DNA of 64,000 bases from Clostridiales bacterium (GCA_015069605.1 SVII01000008.1:1-64000), one strand, 5' to 3'. Positions 54,188 to 63,472 are shown, counted from the first letter of the stretch. The notes: a model not told the origin generated them from the sequence alone. Program-made: numbers and translations.

Positions 54188-54817
54188 TTATATTTTGATA
54201 AAGTTGATTGCAAAATCCGCAATCGTCGCTATCAGCAACCCCAACGCCGCCACACGAGCCGCTGTTTTTGGTAACCTAAAAAACACTCGTTTGATAGGCA
54301 TAAATAAAAACTTCATAAACAGAAAAATTAAAACCGCCCAGCACAATGAAATAGACAGGCAAACGTACCCACCGAGATTAAACGAAAGATGTCGATAACT
54401 CCAAAGCCGTGTATCAAAAAATTGATCAAAAAACCATCCCACAAATAGTTCCGCGATGCTGGGGATTAAAAAGGCAAACAGGAAATACACAACGTATCGA
54501 AGTGCTTTGGCATCCTCTATCTGCACCCTTGTTTTGCCATCAATTTTTAATTTTTTCAACAACCCTTTCCCCTCGTCAGGCGTACCCAACAACAAATACG
54601 TCACCATCAACGAGCAACCGTAGATCGGGCAAAAAGGCAACGTCATAAACCCTTGATCGTGCAGTTTTCCCGTCATCAATAACATTAACAGTGTTTCAAA
54701 TCCCCAACCTATAAACGACAATGCCATGGTCAAAAGAAAATACCGCGCCAAAATATCCAACCAAAATTCCTGCTCTTTTTTTTGTTCCCTTCCCTCTTTT
54801 ACTCCTGTTTGTCGCAT
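54188..54817 (-). CDS. CmpB-like membrane protein (putative ABC-transporter type IV family)
   Basis: 209 residues with about six membrane segments. SFIGWGFETLLMLLMTGKLHDQGFMTLPFCPIYGCSLMVTYLLLG, in outline, is the hallmark of the family annotated ABC_trans_CmpB, which lacks a proven function despite its name. GGGGG with TAGG precedes the ATG. It sits 22 bp before the spoVB start. Confidence 0.82.
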   Translation of the reverse strand: MRQTGVKEGREQKKEQEFWLDILARYFLLTMALSFIGWGFETLLMLLMTGKLHDQGFMTLPFCPIYGCSLMVTYLLLGTPDEGKGLLKKLKIDGKTRVQIEDAKALRYVVYFLFAFLIPSIAELFVGWFFDQFFDTRLWSYRHLSFNLGGYVCLSISLCWAVLIFLFMKFLFMPIKRVFFRLPKTAARVAALGLLIATIADFAINFIKI

Positions 54818-54884
54818 ACCTACCCCCTTTCTTTCTTATTTTGCGACAATCAAGCGCTTTTATAGCCAAAATAAAAAAGTTGCA

Positions 54885-54911
54885 AAAAAGACGGTGAGAA
54901 TAACTCACCGC
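54885..54911 (-). terminator. Terminator after the InlB-repeat lipoprotein
   Basis: CGGTGAG (54892-54898) pairs with CTCACCG (54904-54910); T-run on the minus strand. Confidence 0.85.
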
Positions 54912-54938
54912 CCTATGCTTTGTATTAGATTTTACAAA

Positions 54939-56768
54939 TTAATAATTCTTCGTCCATTCTTCTTCCGGAAGCTTTTCCCATCTTGCTTCAACAGCAACGT
55001 CTCCGTCCGTGGTCCAAGTTCCATTTTCAAATTTGGTATCCGTGCCTTTGATGTACCATCCTGTGAAGGTATATCCCGATTTCGTAGGCGCATCTTTCAC
55101 CGTGTACGCTTCGTCATACGTTACTTTCTGCGTCGTTTCCGTCAAAGCGCTGCCGCCATTCACGTCATAAGTAATCGTGTATGTGTTTGCCGTTTCTTTC
55201 GCATTTACCGTCATATTTTCCTGCACGTTTGTGAAATCCGTTTTATCCCAAACGATCGTATAACCCGTCTTTGCTACGGGAGTAGGAATTTCCGTAAAAT
55301 CTTCGCCTTCTTTTACGCTAAACGTTTTCGTTGCTTGACCGGCTTGCACAAACGAAATCGTATATATTTCTCTCGTATCCGTCCATTGCGCAGTCAATGT
55401 CATACCGCTATCCGTCGTCCATTTGCCCGTTATAGCGATTGTATTTCCTTCGCCGTCTTTCCAACCATCAAAACGCATATAGCTTTCCGTATGCGTAGGC
55501 GTTTCCAACGTATAATCCGCATTATACGTCACTTCTTGCGTCGCATTTACTACTGCACCGCCGTTTGCATTGTAGCTTACGGTGTATTTATTTGCCGTAG
55601 CCTTCGCATATACCGTTACGTTTTCTTGTAAATTCGTAAACGTTGCTACAACCGTACATTCTGCGTTTGCATACCAATTCTCTGTATCTACGGTATAACC
55701 GGTCTTTGTCGTCGGCGTAGGAATATCCGTTAAACTTGCACCTTTATAAACCGTCTTATTAATCGTCGAACCGTTCGTATCCGTAAACGTTACCACCACT
55801 TGGTCTTTAGCCGCCCAATCCGCCGTCAACGTTACGTTGTCCGCTACATTCCACACCGAAGTCTTGGTGTACGTTGCGTTGCCGTATTTCCAACCGAGGA
55901 AATTATAACCATCTTGGGTAAGTGTCATATCCAATGCTGTACAAGCCGAATCATACGTCAGCGTTACCGTTGTTCCATCGATTGCAAAACCATCTGCATC
56001 ATACGTCACCGTATATGTCTTTGCCGTATATTCCGCCGTAACCGTCATATCCGCTTGGATATTCGTATAATCCGTCTTATTCCACGAAACTGAATAACCT
56101 GTCTTTTCGATAAGCGCAGGTACGTCTTCCGCCGCTACCGATTCGCCCTTCTTGACAACAACTTCCTTTGATTGATCGCCTTGCACAAACGTTACCTTGT
56201 AAGTAGGACGCTGATCTTCCCATTGCGCCACAAGCGTTACGTCACCTGCAATCGCCCATTTTCCGTTGACTACGGCTGCGCCTTGATAGTACCATCCCAC
56301 GAAGAAATAACCTTCCTTTTCAGGCGTTACAAGCGTAGTATCCTCATTATACGTCACCTTTTGCGTTGTTTCCGTCAAAGCATTACCGCCGTTTACGTCG
56401 TAGGTAATCGTATATTCATTTGCCGTAACGATTGCATTAACAACGATATCCGCCTTAACGTTCGTCAAATCTTTTTCTTCCCAAACAATCGTGTACCCTT
56501 CTATTGCCTGAGGCGCAGGAATATCCTCTTCCGCAAGGCTTTCCCCCTCTGTTACGTACACATCAATGCCAGGACGGCCCGCTTGCTGAAACGTGATCTT
56601 ATACTTCTTGATTTCAGGAGTTGATTCCGAAGTAGATTCAGACGTTTCAACGCTTTCAGACGTTCCCGATTGTTGACTTCCAGAGTTCGTCGGTGTCAAA
56701 AATGCACAGCTTGAAAATGCCATCACGCCGCAAAGCGATAATCCTAACAACCATAATTTCTTGTTCAT
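54939..56768 (-). CDS. InlB B-repeat (Flg_new) surface lipoprotein
   Basis: 609 residues. Lipobox AFSSC (Cys21), short Ser/Thr/Glu spacer, then about eight InlB B-type / Listeria-Bacteroides repeats of 60-80 residues. Two forms alternate: YTITYDVNGG..TETTQKVTYDE..T-P-K-GY-F-GWY and KITFQQAGRPGIDVYVTEGESL..EDIPAP-A-GYTIVW..TNV-A-I-V-A. Such tandem beta-grasp units form adhesin stalks. No LPxTG motif; the lipid anchor holds it. Substrate unknown. Confidence 0.9.
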   Translation of the reverse strand: MNKKLWLLGLSLCGVMAFSSCAFLTPTNSGSQQSGTSESVETSESTSESTPEIKKYKITFQQAGRPGIDVYVTEGESLAEEDIPAPQAIEGYTIVWEEKDLTNVKADIVVNAIVTANEYTITYDVNGGNALTETTQKVTYNEDTTLVTPEKEGYFFVGWYYQGAAVVNGKWAIAGDVTLVAQWEDQRPTYKVTFVQGDQSKEVVVKKGESVAAEDVPALIEKTGYSVSWNKTDYTNIQADMTVTAEYTAKTYTVTYDADGFAIDGTTVTLTYDSACTALDMTLTQDGYNFLGWKYGNATYTKTSVWNVADNVTLTADWAAKDQVVVTFTDTNGSTINKTVYKGASLTDIPTPTTKTGYTVDTENWYANAECTVVATFTNLQENVTVYAKATANKYTVSYNANGGAVVNATQEVTYNADYTLETPTHTESYMRFDGWKDGEGNTIAITGKWTTDSGMTLTAQWTDTREIYTISFVQAGQATKTFSVKEGEDFTEIPTPVAKTGYTIVWDKTDFTNVQENMTVNAKETANTYTITYDVNGGSALTETTQKVTYDEAYTVKDAPTKSGYTFTGWYIKGTDTKFENGTWTTDGDVAVEARWEKLPEEEWTKNY

Positions 56769-56877
56769 TTTTTACCCTCTTACTTCAGCTTTCGCTGTTA
56801 TTTTTCTTACTTTATATATCATATCATAAAAAAAACAAAAAAGCAATACCTTTTTTGAAATTTATTTATACTTTCTA

Positions 56878-57087
56878 TTACCAATCCTGCTTTTTTAACG
56901 ATTTATCCTTCACGTCGTCATAATAAGCAAAATATTTTTCCTTAAACGCCTCTTTCGTCATCGGCAACGGCTCTCCGTCCGCTTCCATGCGATCAAGCAT
57001 CTCTTTCAATTCTTCAGGAGTAAAATCCGCAATATCTGTTTCGTCGCCGTATAATTGTAATAATTTCAAAATATCCAGTTCCGACAT
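56878..57087 (-). CDS. Small acidic protein
   Basis: 69 residues, Glu/Asp/Leu-rich with two short helices (LDILKLLQLYG and FTPEELKEMLDRMEADG). GGGAGGG precedes the ATG. It starts 16 bp after the PHP phosphatase gene, so it is likely co-transcribed. No family recognised. Confidence 0.65.
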   Translation of the reverse strand: MSELDILKLLQLYGDETDIADFTPEELKEMLDRMEADGEPLPMTKEAFKEKYFAYYDDVKDKSLKKQDW

Positions 57088-57103
57088 TTTTCCCTCCCTT
57101 TGA

Positions 57104-57937
57104 TTAAATTTCTATTTCAATATGTTCTCCGCGGCAAGGCACGGTGACGTGCGTAAACCCGATTTGTTTTAACAAAGCAACTACTTCTTCGCGTTTCTCA
57201 GCGATACGCTCTACGTTGTGCGCGTCTGCGCCAAAAGACACTTTTCTACCGCCAAGTTCGTAATATCTTCGTAAAATTTCTTCCCCTGGCAAAGCAAGCA
57301 TATTCAACCCCTTCGTCGAACTGTTCACCTCTAAAATTTTATCCTTTTTGATAATGGTTTTTAAAATATCATCAATATGATCGCCAAATTCCGCCAACGT
57401 TAAGCCGCGGTCTTCATAGGGCGCGTAACGAACCAAATACCCAAAATGCCCCACAATATCGTAATGATACGGCACGTCCAAACTCTTGCGAACCGTATCG
57501 AGATACTCCCCATACGATTCCGCTTTCGGGCGTAAACGTTCGCCTTCTTCAAAAGGTCTTTTATAGTAATAATCTCGACCCATCATGCCATGTACACTGT
57601 TAATAATAAAATCAGGCTTGTATTTTTCATACGTTTCCATACAGCGTTTTTGCGTCAACGCATCGTCACAATACCCAAACTCCGCGCCGACAAGAAAATT
57701 GATACAGCCTGCGTAATCGTCTTGCAAATGCCGCGCGCCGTGAAAATACTCCTCCGCATCCGTCCAATACTGCGACGTTTCTCCCTTGATTAAATGTAAA
57801 TCATAATCAAAATGTTCAGAACTACCAAAAAAGACAACCCCTTTTTGTATGGCAGCGTCCAACATTTTCTCCAAAGGTACTTGCGAGTCAAAGGAATACA
57901 TCGAATGACTGTGCATATCCGTTAAAAGTTTTTTCAT
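57104..57937 (-). CDS. PHP-domain phosphatase, histidinol-phosphatase (HisJ) type
   Basis: 277 residues. The PHP metal site is visible: TDMHSHSMYSFDSQ at the N-terminus, the FFGSSEHFDYDL block, GAEFGY, NSVHGMMGRDYYYKRP and the final SFGADAHNVERI. Enzymes of this type remove phosphate from histidinol phosphate, but without his genes nearby another phosphoester is possible. GAGGG at good spacing selects the ATG at 57937. Confidence 0.88.
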   Translation of the reverse strand: MKKLLTDMHSHSMYSFDSQVPLEKMLDAAIQKGVVFFGSSEHFDYDLHLIKGETSQYWTDAEEYFHGARHLQDDYAGCINFLVGAEFGYCDDALTQKRCMETYEKYKPDFIINSVHGMMGRDYYYKRPFEEGERLRPKAESYGEYLDTVRKSLDVPYHYDIVGHFGYLVRYAPYEDRGLTLAEFGDHIDDILKTIIKKDKILEVNSSTKGLNMLALPGEEILRRYYELGGRKVSFGADAHNVERIAEKREEVVALLKQIGFTHVTVPCRGEHIEIEI

Positions 57938-58138
57938 TGACATCACCCTCTTTAATTCTTCTTCTATTATACCACAGTCTTTTCCTTGTCGCAAGCAACT
58001 AAGCAGATTTCTCCAGTAAAATTTTTCCGTTTTTGCTTATTTTTTACTTTTTATTTTGTTTACGCAATTTTTTACTCAACAAATACCTGCCCTGCCCAAA
58101 TTTTACTTTTTTCCCTTTTTTCTCCTACTGTACACTTA

Positions 58139-58168
58139 TTGACGGCAAGACTTTTTCCCCTTTACAAT
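58139..58168 (+). promoter_or_regulatory. Promoter of the NlpC/P60 lipoprotein
   Basis: TTGACG (58139-58144), 18-bp spacer, TACAAT (58163-58168). Confidence 0.65.
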
Positions 58169-58234
58169 ATTTTCGTGTTTTGTCACCGCGCTCTTTTGCG
58201 TGCAAAACAAAAATACGAAAAGGATATACTATTT

Positions 58235-59218
58235 ATGAAAAAAACAAAATCATTGATTGCATTTTTGCTTGCTCTAACCCTTCTTACCCCTTCTCTTTTG
58301 ATTGTGGCTTGTTCGGATCAAGAGGAGTTGAGCAGTGAAGAAAACTCCTCTTTTATTTCTAACAGTTCCAACAGCGAAATCCTGGAAAATAACACTTCCT
58401 CTAGCGAAGAAAGTGACAGCATGAGTAGCGAACAAGAAAACTCTTCCTCGTTGGATACTTCTATTCCACCCCAATCCTCTACACCGCAAACGCCGCCTTC
58501 GCAAAGTGCTCCGCCAACGCAAAGTTCGCCGCCTGAAAACAGTAGTTCGGGAAAGGAAGAACCCGAAGAACCCCCGACAAGCAAGTACGTTGAATACATA
58601 CGTTGCACGGGCGACAACGTGAATATCCGCGCGGGCGCAGGCACGAATTACAGCGTGCTGGGATCGGCGGAGAAGGGTACCATGTATGCGGTGATCGGTA
58701 AAAAAGGCAACTGGTACAAAACGTATTATAAAAATAAAACCGCGTACGTGTACGCGGAATATGCCTCGGTATTCTCCTTACAAAAAAGCGAGGATACGGA
58801 CGTGGAAAACGTCATTGAGGAAGGATATAAACTTCTCGGAGTGCCTTACGTGTACGGTGCAGTGCGGTTACATGATGGAAAAGGCAAACTTTTGGCAGGG
58901 TTCACCGCGCAAAAATTTGATTGTTCTTCCTTAATGCAGTACATCTTTTATAAAGGCGCGGACGTGCTTCTAGACGTGCATACTCGCGCGCAAGTCGTGC
59001 AGGGCAAATACGTCAAACGCGCCAATTTACAGCGCGGAGACTGTATCTATTTCACCAACGAAAGCCGTCAACATTTGACGGGAATCGAACGCGTAGGCCA
59101 CGTTGCGTTGTATCTTGGCAACGATTACATTTTACACACTTCGTCCGATTACGCTCGTATTGAAAAAATGACCGCTTCGCGTTGGAAATATTATATCGAA
59201 GCAAGAAGATTTTTATAA
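58235..59218 (+). CDS. SH3-NlpC/P60 peptidoglycan hydrolase lipoprotein
   Basis: 327 residues. Lipobox LIVAC (Cys26), a long Ser/Glu then Pro/Ser spacer (about 30-115), an SH3_3 domain (about 119-180, VNIRAGAGTNYSVLGSAEKG) and an NlpC/P60 cysteine peptidase (about 190-327) with catalytic Cys230 in KFDCSSLMQ and His289 in VGHVALYLG. These enzymes cut stem-peptide bonds in the cell wall. The frame extends upstream but AAAGGA fits this ATG. Confidence 0.92.
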   Translation: MKKTKSLIAFLLALTLLTPSLLIVACSDQEELSSEENSSFISNSSNSEILENNTSSSEESDSMSSEQENSSSLDTSIPPQSSTPQTPPSQSAPPTQSSPPENSSSGKEEPEEPPTSKYVEYIRCTGDNVNIRAGAGTNYSVLGSAEKGTMYAVIGKKGNWYKTYYKNKTAYVYAEYASVFSLQKSEDTDVENVIEEGYKLLGVPYVYGAVRLHDGKGKLLAGFTAQKFDCSSLMQYIFYKGADVLLDVHTRAQVVQGKYVKRANLQRGDCIYFTNESRQHLTGIERVGHVALYLGNDYILHTSSDYARIEKMTASRWKYYIEARRFL

Positions 59219-59226
59219 TTTTTTGG

Positions 59227-60039
59227 TTATTTTCGTTCGGGCAATGCCGCGGCCGTGAGAAAAATCACCTCTTTCGCGCCTGCGCCAAAAAGCCTTTCCG
59301 CACACTCGTTCCCCGTTGCGCCCGTCGTCATAATATCGTCCACGAGCAACACTGTCGCTCCTTTACAATCCGAGCGTTTATGCACGTGATACGCCCCCTC
59401 AACGTTTTGAATACGCGATTCGTAATCCATATGCTTTTGCATTTTGGTTTCACGACGCTTTTGCAAAATATCCTCGCGCAGTTTCACCGCATAGCCTTTT
59501 TGTTGTAATTCCTTTTCAATCGCCGCGGCAAGCTCTGTCGCTTGATTAAAGCCGCGGTTTTTCTCTGCTTGTTCTGTCATAGGAACGGGTACAATCCACA
59601 TAGTTTTGACAGCAACATTCTCTTTTACATTTTCATTCAACGCGGACATGTCCCCCACATAAAAGGTTTTCATGCCTTCGTAACGCTGTAACAGGGTCTG
59701 CGTCATGTATTCCGCAAAAAAGTAAGCAAGGCGGCGTTTACCGTTTTTCACTCGGTTCACGAACGCGGCGGTTTCTCCTTTATACACGAACGGCGAAATA
59801 CCTTTCGTGTATTTTGGCAACCGTTTTTTACAAGACAAACATACCCCTTGCGCCACCGTTTGCCGCCCGCACTTTTCGCAAACTCCGCGATCGTTTTTAT
59901 AGAGTTTGCCTTCGCAATCCTCACACAGCCTATTTTGAGGATAGGTGAAAATTTCCGCGCCACAGCCGTCGCAAACGTAGCCGTTGCGAGAAGAAAATTC
60001 CCGTATTCGATTGATTAGGTTTTGAAAAAATTTCATCAT
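59227..60039 (-). CDS. comF: ComF-family phosphoribosyltransferase-like protein
   Basis: 270 residues. An N-terminal double zinc finger (CDGCGAEIF, CEDCEGKLY, CEKCGRQ, CLSCKKRLP) followed by a phosphoribosyltransferase fold with VPVPMTEQAEKNRGFNQATELA and the PRPP loop TVLLVDDIMTTGATGNECA. ComF is needed for DNA uptake during competence and may bind single-stranded DNA. Two adjacent ATGs start the frame, with no clear ribosome site. No other competence genes are nearby. Confidence 0.9.
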   Translation of the reverse strand: MMKFFQNLINRIREFSSRNGYVCDGCGAEIFTYPQNRLCEDCEGKLYKNDRGVCEKCGRQTVAQGVCLSCKKRLPKYTKGISPFVYKGETAAFVNRVKNGKRRLAYFFAEYMTQTLLQRYEGMKTFYVGDMSALNENVKENVAVKTMWIVPVPMTEQAEKNRGFNQATELAAAIEKELQQKGYAVKLREDILQKRRETKMQKHMDYESRIQNVEGAYHVHKRSDCKGATVLLVDDIMTTGATGNECAERLFGAGAKEVIFLTAAALPERK

Positions 60040-60099
60040 ATGCGTTTAGAAAAAGGGCGTTCAGATTCGTTCATCGCGTACCTGTCCGCCTCGTTTTTA

Positions 60100-61077
60100 T
60101 TATTCTATGTTTTCTTGCATACTTCCTGTGGCTTTTTTACGCTCATATTGCACAAGCAAATACGCTCCTACAACACCCACAGCAAACAGTGCGACACCGA
60201 GTACAATATCCAACACCGCCGCGCCGTTTTGCGCCCACGAAACGTACACTTCCATAATATCGCCGTTGCAGAACATGGACAAAATCGACCCCAAAGATAA
60301 GCCGACGATCATGGAATACGCCGTATGACGAGCCTTCGCAAACACGTACGTCAGTAGCTTGGAAAAGGCGAAAAAACCAATCAAAAACCCAAAACCCAGC
60401 CCTGCATACACAAGAAATACGGCAGGGTTTGTTTGCCAATACGTCATGCTCACGCTGGACATAATGGACGAAAACCAACCCACTGCCATCAAGAACGCGC
60501 TAGCGGAAAGCCCAGGAACAATTTGCGTGATCCCAACTACCGCGCCGATCAACAGCGCCAACAGGAAATGCCACCACTCCACGTTGGCAAATTTATCCGC
60601 AACAACGGTGGTTTGCGTACCCACGCCCACCGACGTCAAAGCGGAAAAGCAGCCCAATCCAACGGGAATAATCAACCCTAACACGAATAAAACCACGCGC
60701 TTTGCATTACATTCCGCGCCTTTTAATTCGTCTTTTACGGCAGGAAACGCGCCGCACATCAGCCCTGCGAACAAGCAAACAATAGCAAACGGCAGAAATT
60801 CCAACAGCTGTTTTACGGTGATAAAGCCAAGCAGTACCCCCACAACCATACCGATCCCGATAGGCAGCAAAAAGGCAAAGCATTGTTTGAATTTCTTAAA
60901 CAAGTTGCCCACCGCATATAAAAACTGATCGTATAATTTAAAAATAATCGCTACGGTAGAACCGCTGATTCCAGGCACAATCACCGCCAGCCCGATAAAA
61001 AATCCAAGCAACGCGCTTTTACACCAAGTCTTTTTATTGTATTTTATCAACGCGATTTCCAAACTTTCCTGCGCCAT
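60100..61077 (-). CDS. DUF368 polyprenyl-phosphate flippase (PopT type)
   Basis: 325 residues, about nine membrane segments with two internal repeats (VPGISGSTVAIIFKLYDQ and VPGLSASAFLMAVGWFSS). DUF368 proteins were shown in other bacteria to recycle undecaprenyl phosphate across the membrane, feeding wall synthesis. GGGAG precedes the ATG, which directly abuts the vanZ stop. The pair is probably one envelope operon. Confidence 0.9.
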   Translation of the reverse strand: MAQESLEIALIKYNKKTWCKSALLGFFIGLAVIVPGISGSTVAIIFKLYDQFLYAVGNLFKKFKQCFAFLLPIGIGMVVGVLLGFITVKQLLEFLPFAIVCLFAGLMCGAFPAVKDELKGAECNAKRVVLFVLGLIIPVGLGCFSALTSVGVGTQTTVVADKFANVEWWHFLLALLIGAVVGITQIVPGLSASAFLMAVGWFSSIMSSVSMTYWQTNPAVFLVYAGLGFGFLIGFFAFSKLLTYVFAKARHTAYSMIVGLSLGSILSMFCNGDIMEVYVSWAQNGAAVLDIVLGVALFAVGVVGAYLLVQYERKKATGSMQENIE

Positions 61078-61611
61078 TTATACTCCCTTCGCCGCACGTT
61101 TCGCGGCTTTTTTATTGTGTATTGCCACAGCAATCCCTCTTGTTATCCAACCGAATAAAAAACCACAAACGCCGCCTAACGTATCCACCAAAACGTCCAA
61201 CACCTGCGCGCCTCGCCCCGCTACCGTCAACTGTATGTATTCATCTATAATCGGCATACAAAGCAAAAACGTGAATGCTACAAGGAAAAACCTCTTATCC
61301 GTCAAATACGCAAAATACGTCCAAGCCACAAACGCGCCTAGCATTGCAAACTCCGCAAAATGCGCCAGCGTCCGCACGATTGCGTGCAAAAGCTCATATG
61401 CCTTGCCTGTTGCCGTCGCCACAAAAGAGTTCGGTGCAGTCTTTCTCGCAAAATCTTGCAAAATTTCCACCACGCCACCGCTTGTTACCGACGACTGTTC
61501 TCCCGTTTGCAAGGAATTGCAAAAGATAAACACCAACGTCGCCACTATACAAAGCGGAAAAAATATCCGCTGAAATACAGGTATGCGGTTTTTGTTTTCG
61601 CGTGTTTCCAT
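61078..61611 (-). CDS. VanZ-family membrane protein, apparently leaderless
   Basis: 177 residues with four or five membrane segments and the VanZ signature (VFIFCNSLQTGEQSS at the N-terminus, then HFAEFAMLGAF and DEYIQLTVAGRGAQVLDVLVDTLGG in outline). VanZ proteins affect teicoplanin tolerance or wall lipid handling. The ATG at 61611 begins 6 bp after a TATAAT, so the transcript should start at the start codon itself. A TTG 18 bp upstream lies inside the promoter and cannot be the start. Confidence 0.88.
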   Translation of the reverse strand: METRENKNRIPVFQRIFFPLCIVATLVFIFCNSLQTGEQSSVTSGGVVEILQDFARKTAPNSFVATATGKAYELLHAIVRTLAHFAEFAMLGAFVAWTYFAYLTDKRFFLVAFTFLLCMPIIDEYIQLTVAGRGAQVLDVLVDTLGGVCGFLFGWITRGIAVAIHNKKAAKRAAKGV

Positions 61612-61617
61612 AGCTAT

Positions 61618-61646
61618 ATTATACGCCAAAAAGACCTTTCGGTCAA
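61618..61646 (-). promoter_or_regulatory. Promoter of the vanZ-DUF368 operon
   Basis: On the minus strand TTGACC (61641-61646), 17-bp spacer, TATAAT (61618-61623), 6 bp from the ATG. A small palindrome GACC-TTTC-GGTC overlaps the -35 (61633-61644). Confidence 0.8.
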
Positions 61647-61785
61647 TATTTTACATAGATTTTTATATATTTTCCCGAAAAAAGTTTTCCCTAAAATCCT
61701 TGGTTTTTCCACTATTTTTGTCATTTTTCGCTCCTCATCGACCTATATAATGAAAATGACAAAATATGTTACGGAGAACGCTGTT

Positions 61786-62877
61786 ATGAATTATATCAAA
61801 AAAATGTGTATTTTACGCCAAGTGCGCCAAGGTTTTTCAGGGGACGGAAAAGCGTTGTCGGGGCTTGTTAAAATGGAGCAATATGGCAAAAATCTTGCTG
61901 TAGAAGTGTCTATCATCAATTTTGCGCCTCTTGCCACGGGGGAATATTACTGTCTATTATCCGATGGAAAAGGCAAGACGGAAATGCTGTCTTTACGCGG
62001 CAAAAGCCTTTTTAATCTTCTGTCCGATCTCGATATTTCCGCAGGGTTTTGCGCCGTCGTTTGCTACGTCAAAAATGAAATTACCCCCATCGCCTACGGC
62101 ATCAATGGTAACGGCTCGTACGATTGGCGCGCCATTTTAAACTCAACCCTGCCCCCCGTTTTTCCAAGAGGCATGAAGGAACAAGCATTCTCTCAAACTG
62201 TGCAAAACACAACCAAAACAGAAGATATGATATCCAATCAACCGCAAGACACTCCACCCATGTCCGAGTTAAATATTTTTAACACCGAAAACAACCAAAA
62301 AGAGCTGAAAAGGCAAACTCAACCCGACCCATCCCCCACCAAAACACCTTATGACGACGAACGGGTGGTAACGGAAGATTATTATCAAAAGGAGCAGGAA
62401 TATGAACAAGACAAGTTTGATGAAATTGTCCAAAATGCACGTATTGAAAGCGCAACTGAAAAACAAAACGAGAAAAAAGGGGCAAACGCGCAGGAAGATG
62501 GAGATGCTGATTGCGTACTCCACCCGATTGCGCTCGACCCCGACGGATACTATCTCCACGTAAAAGCGGAAATCGACGAGTTATTCGCCGCATATCCTCG
62601 CGATAACACCTTAAACGGCGCGTTTTCTTGCAGCGAATGGGTGCGTGTAAAAGGCACAGAAAACAGCCCACAGTACCTCGTAGGCATACTGTACGAGGAC
62701 GGCAAAGCGAAATATATTTGCTACGCGCTTGCGGCGGAAGATAAAAATATACCGCCCGACGAGATTAAAAACGTGTGCTCGTTTGTGCCCGTGTCCGCGT
62801 TAAAACAAAACGAAGGCTTTTTTGTAATTTTCCAAAGTGCCGCTACTGGCGAATGTGTTAAACCCAAGTCTATTTAA
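61786..62877 (+). CDS. Uncharacterised two-domain protein
   Basis: 363 residues. The first domain (about 1-120, IKKMCILRQVRQGFSGDGKALSGLVKMEQYGKNLAVEVSIINFAPLATGEYYCLLSDG in outline) and the last (about 245-355, DPDGYYLHVKAEIDELFAAYP to AATGECVKPKSI) look globular and beta-rich; a Gln/Glu/Asn-rich linker (about 130-240) lies between. No signal peptide or membrane segment. GGAG fits the ATG at 61786; TATAAT at 61745-61750 is a likely -10. I know similar proteins of Clostridia only as hypothetical. Confidence 0.8.
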   Translation: MNYIKKMCILRQVRQGFSGDGKALSGLVKMEQYGKNLAVEVSIINFAPLATGEYYCLLSDGKGKTEMLSLRGKSLFNLLSDLDISAGFCAVVCYVKNEITPIAYGINGNGSYDWRAILNSTLPPVFPRGMKEQAFSQTVQNTTKTEDMISNQPQDTPPMSELNIFNTENNQKELKRQTQPDPSPTKTPYDDERVVTEDYYQKEQEYEQDKFDEIVQNARIESATEKQNEKKGANAQEDGDADCVLHPIALDPDGYYLHVKAEIDELFAAYPRDNTLNGAFSCSEWVRVKGTENSPQYLVGILYEDGKAKYICYALAAEDKNIPPDEIKNVCSFVPVSALKQNEGFFVIFQSAATGECVKPKSI

Positions 62878-62893
62878 CGCAAAAAAGCATACA

Positions 62894-62925
62894 AAAACCC
62901 CGACCATACCGTCGGGGTTTTTTTG
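62894..62925 (+). terminator. Terminator after the two-domain protein
   Basis: AACCCCGAC pairs perfectly with GTCGGGGTT, then a T-run. It also faces the convergent gene that ends 14 bp on. Confidence 0.9.
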
Positions 62926-62938
62926 TTAGATGTTTGAA

Positions 62939-63472
62939 TTAGAAATCGTCGTCGTCACGCTTTTTCTTCTTCGAGCCAGATTTGGGCGTAGGAGCGTCAT
63001 CGTCGTCGAAATCGTCGTCATCGTCATCGTCATCATCGTCGTCGTAATCGTAATAATCGTCCGCGGTGACGTATTCGAAATCGTCCTCTTCGTTGTCGAT
63101 TTCCTCTTCCTCTTCTTCCTCTTCTTCCTCATCCTCAAATTCCGAAGAAGGAATGTCGATATCCAGTTCTTCTTCCTCATCGTCGAGGTAACTTCTCCAA
63201 GAAGCGTCTTCCTTGTCTTCGTCCTCTTCCGTTTCCTCGTCTTCGTAAGCGGCTTTCTTTTTACATTCTTCGCACATCTTTTCGCCGTACGCCATGTAAT
63301 TTTCACCGCAAACGGGACAAAGTTCCGTTTCTTCTACTGCCTCCTCAGCATCAAAATCGTCCGTAAACGTCTTTTCGCCGCTGAGTTCTTTTAAACAAAC
63401 TTCGCAGTATTCCTGTTCATCCGCATCAATAAAATTCAATTCACATCTGGGGCATATTACGTATCTTGCCAT
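62939..63472 (-). CDS. Zinc-ribbon protein with long Asp/Glu tail
   Basis: 177 residues. The N-terminus has three CxxC pairs (CPRCELNF, CEVCLKEL, CPVCGENYM and CEECKKKAA), likely two zinc ribbons. From about 75 on it is almost only Glu and Asp, with an unbroken run of about eleven Asp, and ends with a short basic tip (KSGSKKKKRDDDDF). Possible roles are nucleic-acid mimicry, cation binding or a partner of RNA polymerase or ribosomes, none shown. Confidence 0.75.
   Translation of the reverse strand: MARYVICPRCELNFIDADEQEYCEVCLKELSGEKTFTDDFDAEEAVEETELCPVCGENYMAYGEKMCEECKKKAAYEDEETEEDEDKEDASWRSYLDDEEEELDIDIPSSEFEDEEEEEEEEEEIDNEEDDFEYVTADDYYDYDDDDDDDDDDDFDDDDAPTPKSGSKKKKRDDDDF

Noticed and set aside
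60046..60075. Short leader peptide before comF
   Set aside because: The ATG-started frame ends after nine codons, short of comF, so no coupling; the ATG belongs to the 16-bp motif.
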